Position numbers and translations under genes: made by a program. A DNA stretch of 64,000 nt from Bacteroidota bacterium. GTDB lineage: Bacteria > Bacteroidota > Bacteroidia > M30B66. Shown one piece after another: positions 7,660-16,867 of the stretch (positions are counted from its first letter, which is position 1; each line of letters opens with the position of its first letter). The notes below the pieces were generated by a model. The model made no database searches and had not been told where the DNA came from. It saw nothing but the letters and a program-made list of their open reading frames with translations. The stretch covers positions 83,477-147,476 of the forward strand of contig JAIXYK010000035.1 of assembly GCA_027490225.1 (NCBI GenBank), in the 5' to 3' direction.

Positions 7660-10583
7660 TAATTAAAAATCTCTTTGAGTGTTAAAACTTGAACTTTACC
7701 GTATTTATTAAGCTTACTAACATCAATTCTATCTTTAGAACCCACAATAGATATTACCTGATTCTTCGCTTTGATTTCATTGGCATGAAAAGCCTGCATT
7801 TCTGAAAAGCTTAATTGGTTTGTTTTTTCGAAGATATCTTTCCTAATATCATATGTATTATTTAATCTTTTAGATTTGAGGTAGTAAAAGAGTATTTTAT
7901 CGTTCAGAATTCTTTCTGATGCAGCAACGCTCGTTATAGATTTTTTTGCATTTTCAAATAGCGTTTCTGAGATTGGTATTTCTCTAATTAACGCGTTAAC
8001 TGAAACTATTGCAGAATCTAGTTTATCTGCTTGTGTACCCACATAAGCAAGAAAGTTTGCTGGGCTTGTAGAATTTGTAGGGTTTTTATAATCTGCATAT
8101 GTTGAGTAAGCCAAAGCTTTTGATTCTCTTATAGTTTGAAAGAAAACAGATGCCATTCCCGCTCCGTAATATTCATTAAAAACTTCAATTAAAGGTGCTT
8201 TTCTAGAATCGTAATTTGCTCCTTGTGAATTCCAGTTTATTTCAGCTTGCACCATGTCGAAGTCTGTAAAATATACTTGTGGTTCTGTATATTGAATTTG
8301 ATTGAAAACTCTATTTGTAGGAGATTCGTTTAGAGTTTTAGGAATCGTATGATATTTTGCAATTAAAGACTTTGCACTTTTTAAATCTCTTGGACCAAAA
8401 TAAAGCACCTTGTGATCATAGCTAAAAATTTCATGAATCTTTTCTTCAATATCTTTTGTTTTAAGCCGCTTTAATTCCTTATTACTTATCTGCGTGGTTG
8501 TTGGGTTTTCGGCACCAAATTTAGCGTAGTTATTAAGCGCTCTTCTAATAGCATTTTTATCAAAGTTATTGTTTTCTCTTTCTTGAAGTATATTATTTAC
8601 AAGGTCTTCCAAAACATCTTCATCTCCTTTCAAATTCTTTATCAAATAATCTAAAATAGAAATAGCTCTTTCGAATGTAGAATCTGGTCCATTGAGTTGT
8701 ATGTACATTTGTTCGTCTGCAACAGAAACATTGAAAGAGCATGCGAGATTATAAAATTCTTTCGATAAATTACTCGAAGACTGTTTATCAGTACCACACA
8801 ATTTTAACATTTCGAGCGCTATTGGTAGTTTTTGGTCAGCATATCGTCCGAATTCAAACACATAATTCAAAGTAAATAAATTATTTTTCTTATTGGGCGT
8901 ATATAAGATTTGACAATTACTTGAAATAGAATCTTTCAAAATGTCTTTATCAAAATCAATAAACTGAGGTTTAACTTCTGTTATCTCATTATCCATGATA
9001 TTCTTAACAAATCGGGAAATTTTATCTCTGTTTAAAGGAACTGGGTGGATTTCTGGTTTAATAATTTTAACCGAAACAGTATCCTTTCCCTGTCTTTTAT
9101 AAATTATTGAACAGTTGTTTTTAAGTTGTGTTTTAGCATAAACAACCAAATCAATTTTTTTAGTTTTCATCATTTGAATTGGTTCATTTAATTTTTTACT
9201 AAAGGGAATTTCTTTCGTAAATGAATTAAGCAGAGAAAATGCTGTACTTGTTATATCTGCGTAAGACTTTTCGTTTTTAACTTTTAAATTAAATCCAGCA
9301 GATGAAATTAATTTTTCATCAAATTTTCCAAATTTTAGAGAGTCTATTTGTGCCAATAATATGTCTTTCACTTGTTCTAAAGTTTGGCCTTGTTTAGGAT
9401 AACCTCTTAAGATTAAAACGTTATTATCTTTATTTTCCTCCAAATAAGCTGAAGCATCTAATACCAATAGTTTCTTATTGATGTTTAAATCTATTAATCC
9501 TGCTACAGAATTTTCTAATACTTCTTTAAGTAAAATAGATTTGTAATTTTCTGGTGATTGCATGCCTGGTAATCTATAACCTATAGTTACAAACTCTGTT
9601 TCTTCTCCTAAAACTTCAATAGGAACTATTTTATCTTTTGACTTTTCTGGTACAAGTTTTCTTTTTTTCACTTCTTTCGGCACCATGTAGCTGAAGTTCT
9701 TTTCAATCTTAGCTAGTGTTTCTTCAGGATCAAAATATCCAGATAATATGATAGCCATATTATTTGGAACATAATTTTGCGTGTAATATTCTCTTATTTT
9801 GCTTAAGGAAGGATTTTTAAGATGCTCTGTTTTCCCAATTGTTGTTTGCAAACCATAATTATGATTCTTAAACAAATCTGCAAACATCACCTCATAAACT
9901 TTCTCTTCATCGTTATCCAGAGAAATGTTTTTTTCTTCATACACTGCTTCCAGTTCAGTATGAAACAATCTTAAAACAGGATTTCTAAATCTTTCGCCTT
10001 CTATTTCTAACCAAGCATCTATTTGATTAGCAGGAATGTCATTTATATAAACAGTTTCTTCGAAAGAAGTGAAAGCATTGGTTCCTTGTGCACCAATATT
10101 TTGGACCATTTTATCGTATTCATTTGCTATAGAATATTTTGCTGCTATGGCAGAAACAGAATCTATTTTAGCATAGATTACTTTTCGTTGTTTTTCGTCT
10201 TTTACCTTGTTATAATTTTCATAAAGGGCTTCAATTTGGTCTAGATAAACCTTCTCTTGAACATAATCAGATGTTCCAAAACGATCTGTCCCTTTAAAAA
10301 GCATATGTTCTAAATAATGCGCTAATCCAGTATTATTTTTTGGATCGTTGTTACTTCCCGCCTTAACTGCAATACATGTATAAATTCTAGGTTTATCAAT
10401 ATTAACAGACATGATAACAGTTAAGCCATTTTTTAAAATGTATTTCCTGGATTTGGTTGGATCGCCTTCAAAATAAGTATATACATATCCTTTTGAAGAA
10501 TCCTTCTTTTCTTTGAAGAATTGTGCATTAGAAGATAAAGAACATAAAATTAAAAAGGTGATTGTTAAAAATTTCATTCGCAT
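7656..10583 (-). CDS. M16 (insulinase-type) zinc peptidase, exported
   Basis: A 975-residue two-part pitrilysin/insulinase-family peptidase. A signal peptide ends near residue 20 (SSNAQ). The inverted zinc motif is HYLEH (H89, E92, H93), and the downstream acidic helix 'ELEAVYEEK' supplies the remaining glutamate ligand. Length fits two tandem M16 units (N half catalytic, C half inactive with the usual R/Y substrate-binding segment). It probably degrades peptides in the periplasm or at the outer membrane. It begins 24 bases after nadA stops and overlaps the MORN gene by four bases, so nadA-M16-MORN-NlpC may form one transcript, although nadA is functionally unrelated. Confidence 0.9.
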   Translation of the reverse strand: MRMKFLTITFLILCSLSSNAQFFKEKKDSSKGYVYTYFEGDPTKSRKYILKNGLTVIMSVNIDKPRIYTCIAVKAGSNNDPKNNTGLAHYLEHMLFKGTDRFGTSDYVQEKVYLDQIEALYENYNKVKDEKQRKVIYAKIDSVSAIAAKYSIANEYDKMVQNIGAQGTNAFTSFEETVYINDIPANQIDAWLEIEGERFRNPVLRLFHTELEAVYEEKNISLDNDEEKVYEVMFADLFKNHNYGLQTTIGKTEHLKNPSLSKIREYYTQNYVPNNMAIILSGYFDPEETLAKIEKNFSYMVPKEVKKRKLVPEKSKDKIVPIEVLGEETEFVTIGYRLPGMQSPENYKSILLKEVLENSVAGLIDLNINKKLLVLDASAYLEENKDNNVLILRGYPKQGQTLEQVKDILLAQIDSLKFGKFDEKLISSAGFNLKVKNEKSYADITSTAFSLLNSFTKEIPFSKKLNEPIQMMKTKKIDLVVYAKTQLKNNCSIIYKRQGKDTVSVKIIKPEIHPVPLNRDKISRFVKNIMDNEITEVKPQFIDFDKDILKDSISSNCQILYTPNKKNNLFTLNYVFEFGRYADQKLPIALEMLKLCGTDKQSSSNLSKEFYNLACSFNVSVADEQMYIQLNGPDSTFERAISILDYLIKNLKGDEDVLEDLVNNILQERENNNFDKNAIRRALNNYAKFGAENPTTTQISNKELKRLKTKDIEEKIHEIFSYDHKVLYFGPRDLKSAKSLIAKYHTIPKTLNESPTNRVFNQIQYTEPQVYFTDFDMVQAEINWNSQGANYDSRKAPLIEVFNEYYGAGMASVFFQTIRESKALAYSTYADYKNPTNSTSPANFLAYVGTQADKLDSAIVSVNALIREIPISETLFENAKKSITSVAASERILNDKILFYYLKSKRLNNTYDIRKDIFEKTNQLSFSEMQAFHANEIKAKNQVISIVGSKDRIDVSKLNKYGKVQVLTLKEIFNY

Positions 10584-10607
10584 TATTTTAAAGTAAAAGT
10601 TAATAAA

Positions 10608-11597
10608 TTAAAGTCCCAAAGTAGCCGAAATTTCTAACATTCTTCTGATTGGGGTTTCTGCTTTTCTTCTGAGTTCCTCCTCCATCAGTAGCTCAGGAGT
10701 TTCTTGCAAAAGGCATAAATAGACTTTTTCAAGTGTATTCAATTTCATATGCGGGCAATCATTACATGCACAAGAATTATTTGGAGGTGCCGGAATAAAA
10801 GTTTTATCTGGTGCTGACTTAGACATTTGATGTAAAATGCCACTTTCTGTTGCTACAATAAACTCCTTTTTATCGCTTTTAATTGCAAAATTCAAAAGAG
10901 CAGTAGTTGAACCAATAAAATCTGCTAATTCTAACACTGGTTGTTCACATTCTGGATGAGCAATTAACAGTGCATTTGGATAACGTTGCTGTAACCTTAA
11001 AATCTTTTCACGTGAAAAAATCTCATGAACCATGCAAGCTCCATCCCATAAAACCATATCTCTTCCTGTTTTTTGCATTACCCATCTCCCTAAATTTTTA
11101 TCTGGTGCAAAAATTATCTTTTGATTTTTAGGTAAACTTTCTACAATTTGAACTGCATTAGATGAAGTACAGATTATGTCTGTTAAAGCTTTAATTTCTG
11201 CAGTGCAGTTGATGTATGAAATTACAATATGATCGGGATGTGCATTTTTAAATAGTTCAAATCGATCGGCTGGACAACTTTCGGCCAGAGAACAACCGGC
11301 TCTTAAATCTGGAAGTAGAACTTTCTTATCGGGACAAAGTATTTTAGCGGTTTCTGCCATAAAATGGACACCTGCAAAAACAATAACATCTGCTTTTGTT
11401 TTAGCGGCTTGTTGAGATAACCCAAGACTATCGCCGATGTAATCTGCAATATCTTGAATATCGCTGTCCTGGTAATAGTGTGCAAGTATGATGGCATTTT
11501 TCTCTTTTTTAAGTCTTGCAATTTCTGCAAATAAATCCAATGAAGGATCAATTGATTTTGGAGCGTATCCATTTTTCAAAACATCAACAGTCAACAT
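10608..11597 (-). CDS. nadA: Quinolinate synthase A
   Basis: Condenses iminoaspartate with dihydroxyacetone phosphate to quinolinate in NAD synthesis, using a [4Fe-4S] cluster. The 329 residues contain the expected cluster cysteines: C102 in [10 protein letters not shown]217 in HPECEQP and one of the CACNDC group (276-281). The '[19 protein letters not shown]' substrate-site segment near residue 39 is diagnostic. No nadB or nadC is in the window. A parS-like palindrome (11005-11018) falls inside the gene, where it encodes Phe-Ser-Arg-Glu-Lys. Confidence 0.96.
   Translation of the reverse strand: MLTVDVLKNGYAPKSIDPSLDLFAEIARLKKEKNAIILAHYYQDSDIQDIADYIGDSLGLSQQAAKTKADVIVFAGVHFMAETAKILCPDKKVLLPDLRAGCSLAESCPADRFELFKNAHPDHIVISYINCTAEIKALTDIICTSSNAVQIVESLPKNQKIIFAPDKNLGRWVMQKTGRDMVLWDGACMVHEIFSREKILRLQQRYPNALLIAHPECEQPVLELADFIGSTTALLNFAIKSDKKEFIVATESGILHQMSKSAPDKTFIPAPPNNSCACNDCPHMKLNTLEKVYLCLLQETPELLMEEELRRKAETPIRRMLEISATLGL
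11005..11018. promoter_or_regulatory. parS-like palindrome inside nadA
   Basis: TTTTCACGTGAAAA is a perfect 14-base palindrome. Its central 12 bases match the ParB-site core TTTCACGTGAAA; only the outermost G and C of the usual site are replaced by T and A. Being in coding sequence it could be coincidental, but it lies 5.8 kb from two better sites flanking mnmG. Confidence 0.45.
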
Positions 11598-12095
11598 ATT
11601 ATTATTAATATTTTTTATAAAATAGTTTAGTAGTAATTAATATAGCTGTTAATACTGTTTGCAAAAAGCATCGCACTTTCTTGCTTATTTATTAAAGATG
11701 TTTTTTTCACAGTTTATAAACATATATATTTTTGCAAAAGTCATTGATTATTATGAATTTTCAATGGTAATTAACAATTGTTAGCAAAGTAATTTAGTTT
11801 ATATCTTTTTTTATAAAAGAGATGCTTCCTCTGTTAACAGAATGTTATCTGTTTGTTATAGCAAAATTAGAAGTTATACTTGACATGAATAGATTTAATT
11901 TTTATAGCAGCACTTTTATTAAATTGTCAATGGTTTTTGATATTTAGTTTTAAGCCAGTATTAACAATTATTAACACAATGATTGTTAAAATCTTAATTT
12001 TTAAAGTATTCATTTTCAGAAAAGTAATTTTTGAGGAAAAACTATGGTTGATAAGTGAATACTGTTGCATAAATTTGTTTTTTCAAATAGATTTT
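11598..12095. other. AT-rich intergenic region between divergent nadA and rpiB
   Basis: About 500 bases with no convincing gene. It is rich in short TTAACA/TGTTAA-like inverted words (for example around 11838-11852 and 11960-11985). A clear rpiB promoter is at 12048-12077. On the minus strand CAAAATTA at 11862-11869 reads as TAATTTTG, a possible nadA -7 box, but it would leave a leader of over 250 bases. I saw no DnaA-box cluster and no tRNA. Confidence 0.5.
12048..12077 (+). promoter_or_regulatory. Bacteroidota-type promoter for rpiB
   Basis: TTG at 12048-12050 and TAAATTTG at 12070-12077, 19 bases apart, match the -33 TTG / -7 TAnnTTTG pattern of Bacteroidota housekeeping promoters. Transcription would start near 12084, just before the ATG at 12096, which supports the shorter rpiB start. 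Confidence 0.55.
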
Positions 12096-12524
12096 ATGAA
12101 GATAGTTATTGGTTGCGACCATGCAGGATTTGAGTTAAAGAATACTATTCTTACTTATTTCAACGACAATGATATTGAGTGGGTAGATATTGGAACTTTT
12201 TCTAAAGATAGCATGGATTATCCTGATATTGCGCATCCAGTAGCTGAATTGGTTGAAAAGCGAGAATTTGACTTTGGCGTTTTAATATGTGGTAGTGCAA
12301 ATGGTGTTGCTATCTCTGCAAATAAACATAAAAACATAAGAGCAGCAATTTGTTGGAACAATGAAATAGCATCTTTAGCAAGACAGCATAACAATGCCAA
12401 TATTATTTGCTTACCAGCAAGATTTATTGTGAAGGAAAGTGCATTTCAAATGCTTGATACATTTTTTAATACTAAATTTGAAGGTGGCAGACACCAAAAT
12501 AGGGTTCAAAAAATTGATTGCTAA
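12096..12524 (+). CDS. rpiB: Ribose-5-phosphate isomerase B
   Basis: Interconverts ribose-5-phosphate and ribulose-5-phosphate in the pentose phosphate pathway. The 142 residues begin MKIVIGCDHAG, the family N-terminus; the catalytic cysteine is C65 in VLICGSANG, and 'KNIRAAICWN' and 'HNNANIICLPAR' follow as expected. The frame stays open upstream to 11937, but that extension is hydrophobic and AT-rich, and a good promoter lies downstream of that point, so the ATG at 12096 is chosen. The DUF4175 gene follows after 71 bases. Confidence 0.93.
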   Translation: MKIVIGCDHAGFELKNTILTYFNDNDIEWVDIGTFSKDSMDYPDIAHPVAELVEKREFDFGVLICGSANGVAISANKHKNIRAAICWNNEIASLARQHNNANIICLPARFIVKESAFQMLDTFFNTKFEGGRHQNRVQKIDC

Positions 12525-12595
12525 TTAATGAACTATTTATTTTAAAAAGAGTAAAAGTATTTCTTGATTAGTGCGTTGAATAATAAAGTTTTAAA

Positions 12596-15500
12596 ATGGC
12601 AGATACTGCATATCAACAGTTAATTTATAAGTTGGATGCTTTCATTAGAAAGTATTATAAGAATCAAGTTATTAGAGGAATAATATATACAGTTGGTGCG
12701 CTGGCTGTTTTTTTTCTTTTAACAAATCTCATAGAATTTTTTGGTCATTTAGGAACGCTTGGCAGAGCGATACTTTTTTATGGCTATTTAATTGTTGCCT
12801 TTGGAATATTGGTGCAGTTTATAATTATTCCTTTAATTAAACTCTACAGACTTGGTAGAGTTTTAAGTTATGAAGCAGCTTCAGAAATTATAGGAAAGCA
12901 TTTTTCTGAGGTAAGAGATAAACTGATAAATACATTACAACTTAATCAACAACTATCTGCAAATCCTTCACAACAAGTTTTAATTGCAGCAAGTATAGAT
13001 CAAAAGATAGGAGAGATTAAACCTTTTTCTTTTGAATCGGCAGTAGATCTCGAAGAAAATTATAGATATTTAAGATATGCATATATTCCCCTGCTGTTAA
13101 TTGGTATAGTTTGGTTGGTTTATCCTTCTTTTATTAATGAAAGTTCGAAAAGGATTATTAGCTATAACTCTGCCTTTGAGCCTTTGGCGCCTTTTACTTT
13201 TAACATTCAAAATAGCACCTTAAAAACACCAACGCAAAAAGATTTTGAATTAACGGTGAAAATGGGTGGAGAAGAAATCCCCAAAGAACTTTTTATAGAT
13301 ATTGATGGCAATAAGTTTAAATTAAAGAACGATGATAAACTTATCTTTAAACATGTTTTTAAAAACGTACAGAGAAATGTTAGTTTTAGATTATATGCAG
13401 ATGGATTTTATTCTAAGGAGTATACATTAAGCGCCTTACCAAATCCTTTATTGGTAAACTTTAAAATAACACTTGAGTATCCTGCATATACTGGCAAAAA
13501 GAACGAAGTTGTGAATAATTCAGGCGATTTGGTAATTCCTGCTGGAACAAATGTAAATTGGGAATTTAACACCAAAAACACAGACGAAGTTCAACTTAGA
13601 TTTTCAGATTCAGCTCCATTTTTAAAAGAGTCTAAAAGCGGAGTTTTCAATTATACATCCAGAATTGTAAAAGATAAGAAATATAAGGTATTCACTTCTA
13701 ACGAGTTTTTGCATCCTAATGACCAAGTTGAATATTCAATTACTGTTGTTTCAGATGAGTATCCTTCAATTGCTGTGGAAGAAGTGCAAGATTCTTTGCA
13801 ATCATCAATAGTATATTATAAAGGAGATATTGAGGACGATTATGGTTTCGAAAAGTTGAAATTCTTCTACAGGCAAACAAACGGAGAAAAGATAATTTCA
13901 GAAAAGTCTTTGGATGTTCCGTTTAATAAGAATTTTGTGAAGAATTATTTCCTTTGGAACTGGAATTTTTCAGAGTTAAGCTTAAATCCCGGAGATGAGG
14001 TAAGTTATTATTTTGAGATATGGGATAATGATAAAGTGAATGGCAGTAAATCATCCAAAACTCAAAAAAGAATATTTAAGGTTCCTAGTTCTGATGAGAT
14101 TGAGCAAAATAGATCAGATAATAATGAAGCAATTAAAAGTAATTTAAAGGAGTCTTTAAAAGATGCGAGCCAACTACAAAAAGAATTAGATGAATTGAAC
14201 AGAAGGATACTTGAGAAAAAGGATGTAAGCTGGCAAGACAAGAAAAAAATAAAAGACCTTATCGAGAAACAAGAAGCTTTAGATAAGCAAATTGAAGAGA
14301 TAAAAAAAGACAACCTTCAAAATAACAAGGAAAATGAAGAATTTAAGAAAAGCAACGAAAAAATACTTGAGAAACAGCAAGCTTTAGAAAAATTATTTGA
14401 ACAGATTCTAAGTGATGAAATGAAAGAAAAGCTAAAAGAGCTTGAAAAATTGATGGAGAATTTGGATAAAAACAAAATGAAGGATATGATTGATCAAATG
14501 AAGCTCGATAATAAAGATGTAGAGAAAGAATTAGATCGTTCATTAGAACTCTTTAAACAATTAGAATTTGATCAAAAATTAAATGCTACAATAGAGAAAT
14601 TAGATCAGTTAAAAGAGAAACAGGAAAAACTTGCACAAGAATCTGAACAAAAGAATGCCAATGAAGAAGAATTAAAAAAAGAACAAGACAAACTAAATAA
14701 GGAGTTTGAAGATGTTAGAAAAGATTTGAATGATTTAGAGAAGAAAAATAGTGAGATGGAGGAGCCACAAAAAATGGATTCAACTGATCCTATGGAAGAG
14801 AATATTGAAAAGGAAATGCAGAATAGTTCTGATGAGCTGAATAAAGGTAAAGGGCAAAAAGCGTCTAAATCTCAGAAAAATGCAGCGGATAAGATGAAGG
14901 AGATGAGTGATAAAATGAAAGCAATGCAATCTGAAATGGAAGGCGAAAGTTTGGAAGAAGATATTGGTAAGCTGAGAGAGATTTTAGAAAATCTGTTGCA
15001 GTTATCTTTTGACCAGGAAAGATTAATGAAGGAGTTGTATAAGACCAATCCCAATAATCCGAGATACGTTGAGATAACAGCTGAGCAAAAGAAAATTAGT
15101 GATGATGCTAAAATGATAGAAGATTCACTTTTTGCCTTGAGTAAAAGAGTTGCACAGTTGCAGTCTTTTATAAATAGGGAAATCAGTAGTATTAACATGA
15201 ATCTTGATAAAACGATTGAATTTTTGGCTGAAAGACAAACGCAACCAGCAGCATCTAAACAGCAATATGTAATGACATCTATTAATAATCTCACTTTAAT
15301 GTTAAGTGAAATTAGCGAACAGATGCAACAACAAATGGCACAGCAGCAAAAGCAAAAAGAAGGTGGAGGTTCTTGTAAAAAGCCAGGAAAGAATAAAAAA
15401 CCAGGGGGTGAAAAACCGTCTATGGGAACGATGAGGAAAATGCAGGAGCAGCTCAATGAGCAGTTAAAACAGATGAAAGAAGGAATGGGAAAAAGTAAAG

Positions 15501-15940
15501 GAGAAAAAGGAAAACAAGGAAGCGAGCAATTAGCAAAAATGGCTGCTCAACAAGAAATGCTTAGAAATGAACTCCAAAAAATGATGAACGAAATGATAAA
15601 AGAGGGCGATGGCAATTCAGGAAATTTACGTAACATCGCAAACAAGATGGAACAAACAGAGTCAGATATTGTAAATAAAAACATTTCTTTAGAGACTTTG
15701 CGCAGACAACAAGAAATTCTTACACGCCTTTTAGAGGCTGAAAATGCTGAAAGAGAGCGTGAATTAGATACAAAAAGGGAGTCTAATGAAAATAAATTAT
15801 TACAAAATCGTAACATTTCTGTCTTTAGTCAGTATACCAAATCAATTCAACAGGAAACTGAACTTTTAAAAACTATTTCACCCAGCTTGAAACCTTTTTA
15901 TAAAAACATGGTAAAAGCCTACTTCAACACAATAAACTAG
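12596..15940 (+). CDS. DUF4175-type large membrane-anchored coiled-coil protein
   Basis: A 1114-residue protein with two N-terminal membrane spans (about residues 23-45 and 55-78) and a third near 155-175. A beta-rich extracytoplasmic part follows (about 190-500). The rest is a very long Lys/Glu/Gln-rich coiled coil (about 510-1090) with Met/Gln-rich segments such as 'EQMQQQMAQQQKQKEGGG' near residue 907. The layout and the neighbours (HATPase, ybeY, mnmG) match the DUF4175 family of Bacteroidota, whose function is not established. It is six bases from the ATPase gene, suggesting translational coupling. The long open frames on the opposite strand inside it are by-products of its biased codon composition. 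Confidence 0.8.
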   Translation: MADTAYQQLIYKLDAFIRKYYKNQVIRGIIYTVGALAVFFLLTNLIEFFGHLGTLGRAILFYGYLIVAFGILVQFIIIPLIKLYRLGRVLSYEAASEIIGKHFSEVRDKLINTLQLNQQLSANPSQQVLIAASIDQKIGEIKPFSFESAVDLEENYRYLRYAYIPLLLIGIVWLVYPSFINESSKRIISYNSAFEPLAPFTFNIQNSTLKTPTQKDFELTVKMGGEEIPKELFIDIDGNKFKLKNDDKLIFKHVFKNVQRNVSFRLYADGFYSKEYTLSALPNPLLVNFKITLEYPAYTGKKNEVVNNSGDLVIPAGTNVNWEFNTKNTDEVQLRFSDSAPFLKESKSGVFNYTSRIVKDKKYKVFTSNEFLHPNDQVEYSITVVSDEYPSIAVEEVQDSLQSSIVYYKGDIEDDYGFEKLKFFYRQTNGEKIISEKSLDVPFNKNFVKNYFLWNWNFSELSLNPGDEVSYYFEIWDNDKVNGSKSSKTQKRIFKVPSSDEIEQNRSDNNEAIKSNLKESLKDASQLQKELDELNRRILEKKDVSWQDKKKIKDLIEKQEALDKQIEEIKKDNLQNNKENEEFKKSNEKILEKQQALEKLFEQILSDEMKEKLKELEKLMENLDKNKMKDMIDQMKLDNKDVEKELDRSLELFKQLEFDQKLNATIEKLDQLKEKQEKLAQESEQKNANEEELKKEQDKLNKEFEDVRKDLNDLEKKNSEMEEPQKMDSTDPMEENIEKEMQNSSDELNKGKGQKASKSQKNAADKMKEMSDKMKAMQSEMEGESLEEDIGKLREILENLLQLSFDQERLMKELYKTNPNNPRYVEITAEQKKISDDAKMIEDSLFALSKRVAQLQSFINREISSINMNLDKTIEFLAERQTQPAASKQQYVMTSINNLTLMLSEISEQMQQQMAQQQKQKEGGGSCKKPGKNKKPGGEKPSMGTMRKMQEQLNEQLKQMKEGMGKSKGEKGKQGSEQLAKMAAQQEMLRNELQKMMNEMIKEGDGNSGNLRNIANKMEQTESDIVNKNISLETLRRQQEILTRLLEAENAERERELDTKRESNENKLLQNRNISVFSQYTKSIQQETELLKTISPSLKPFYKNMVKAYFNTIN

Positions 15941-15946
15941 AAGCTT

Positions 15947-16363
15947 ATGACAATAACTCAAACTCGAACTGTAACCTTCCCCTCCGTGAAAGAGAATGTA
16001 GCGCTAGTAGAACGCTTTGTAGATGAAATCTGCGAGTTCTATAACATAGGCGATGAGAATTATGGAAATATTCTTATTGCAATAACCGAAGCTGTTAGTA
16101 ACGCCATTTATCATGGCAACAGGCTTGACCCAGACAAATCTGTACGTTTCTTTTATGAGACAAAGGATAATAATCTTTGCTTTACAGTACAAGATGAAGG
16201 TAGAGGATACAATCCGGAAACTTTACCAGACCCTACAGATCCGGAGAATGTTGAAAACCCAAATGGGAGAGGTGTTTTCTTGATGAGAAGACTTACTGAT
16301 GATATTAAGTTTTTTGATGAGGGAAGAAAAGTTGAAATGTACTTTAGAATAGCAAATCAATAA
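15947..16363 (+). CDS. Anti-sigma-type HATPase (RsbW/SpoIIAB-like)
   Basis: A 138-residue stand-alone GHKL ATPase domain of the serine-kinase anti-sigma type. The N box is at EAVSNAIYHGN (E48, N52), the G1 box DEGRGY at 83-88 and the G2-type GRGVFLM at 107-113. In Firmicutes such proteins bind a sigma factor and phosphorylate an antagonist; neither partner is encoded in the window. It lies 6 bases after the DUF4175 gene and just before ybeY, an arrangement I know from other Bacteroidota. Its target here is unknown. Confidence 0.85.
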   Translation: MTITQTRTVTFPSVKENVALVERFVDEICEFYNIGDENYGNILIAITEAVSNAIYHGNRLDPDKSVRFFYETKDNNLCFTVQDEGRGYNPETLPDPTDPENVENPNGRGVFLMRRLTDDIKFFDEGRKVEMYFRIANQ

Positions 16364-16365
16364 GT

Positions 16366-16785
16366 CTGATTTCCTTTCAAAACATAGATATTAGTTTTAA
16401 GTTCCAGAGTAAAATGGAACTCAAGAAATGGATTATTACAATCGCCACAATGCATAATAAGCGTTGTGGCGATTTGAATTTTATGCTTTGCTCTGACGAT
16501 TATATGTTGTCTGCAAATGTCAAATTTTTGGGACATGATTATTTTACGGATATCCTGACTTTTGATAATAGCAATGATTCAGAAATTGGTGGAGACATAT
16601 TGATAAGTATAGATACTGTAAGAAGTAACGCTTTAAAGTTTAATACTTCCTTTTTAGATGAACTTCATCGTGTTATCATTCATGGCGTTTTGCATCTTAT
16701 TGGCTTCACCGATAAAACGAAGAAACAACAGCTTCTAATGCGGAAAGAAGAGGATAAAGCTCTGAATATGAGATCTTTTGTTTAA
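16366..16785 (+). CDS. ybeY: Endoribonuclease YbeY (likely non-ATG start)
   Basis: YbeY is a metal-dependent RNase involved in rRNA maturation and ribosome quality control. The motif HGVLHLIGFTDK carries the first two histidine ligands; the usual third histidine is replaced, as I recall for other Bacteroidota YbeY proteins. The first ATG (16414) gives only 123 residues and removes the N-terminal strand. The frame is open upstream and encodes ISFQNIDISFKFQSK, which fits the family N-terminus of this phylum, so the start is probably CTG at 16366 or ATT at 16369, right after the HATPase stop (139 residues). Start choice is inference; gene identity is firm. Confidence 0.88.
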   Translation: MISFQNIDISFKFQSKMELKKWIITIATMHNKRCGDLNFMLCSDDYMLSANVKFLGHDYFTDILTFDNSNDSEIGGDILISIDTVRSNALKFNTSFLDELHRVIIHGVLHLIGFTDKTKKQQLLMRKEEDKALNMRSFV

Positions 16786-16822
16786 TTTTTAGTGTGTATT
16801 CTTTTATAAATCAATCTTTTAG

Positions 16823-16830
16823 TAAATTTG
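16823..16830 (+). promoter_or_regulatory. mnmG: Promoter -7 element for mnmG
   Basis: TAAATTTG matches the Bacteroidota -7 consensus TAnnTTTG. No clear TTG is seen 17-23 bases upstream. Transcription would begin near 16837, ten bases before the parS-like palindrome. Confidence 0.4.
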
Positions 16831-16846
16831 CACTCCATTTGGATAA

Positions 16847-16860
16847 GTTCCACGTGGAAC
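16847..16860. promoter_or_regulatory. parS-like palindrome upstream of mnmG
   Basis: GTTCCACGTGGAAC is a perfect 14-base palindrome identical to the core of the ParB binding site parS known from Pseudomonas. It lies eight bases before the mnmG start codon, between the likely transcription start and the ATG. Confidence 0.75.
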
Positions 16861-16867
16861 ATTCACT

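Noticed and set aside
11880..11908. E. coli-like promoter TTGACA-N17-TATAGC
   Set aside because: Bacteroidota primary sigma factors use a different -7 box, and a better matching promoter lies at 12048-12077, close to rpiB.
11598..12095. Replication origin
   Set aside because: AT-rich and near parS-like sites, but I saw no DnaA-box cluster and no dnaA or dnaN gene; not supported.
11937..12095. N-terminal extension of RpiB
   Set aside because: It is not homologous to the family and lies mostly upstream of the likely promoter.
14872..15456. 194-codon open frame on the minus strand
   Set aside because: It mirrors the Lys/Glu/Gln-rich coiled-coil codons of the DUF4175 gene and encodes an implausible Ser/Cys/Leu-rich peptide.
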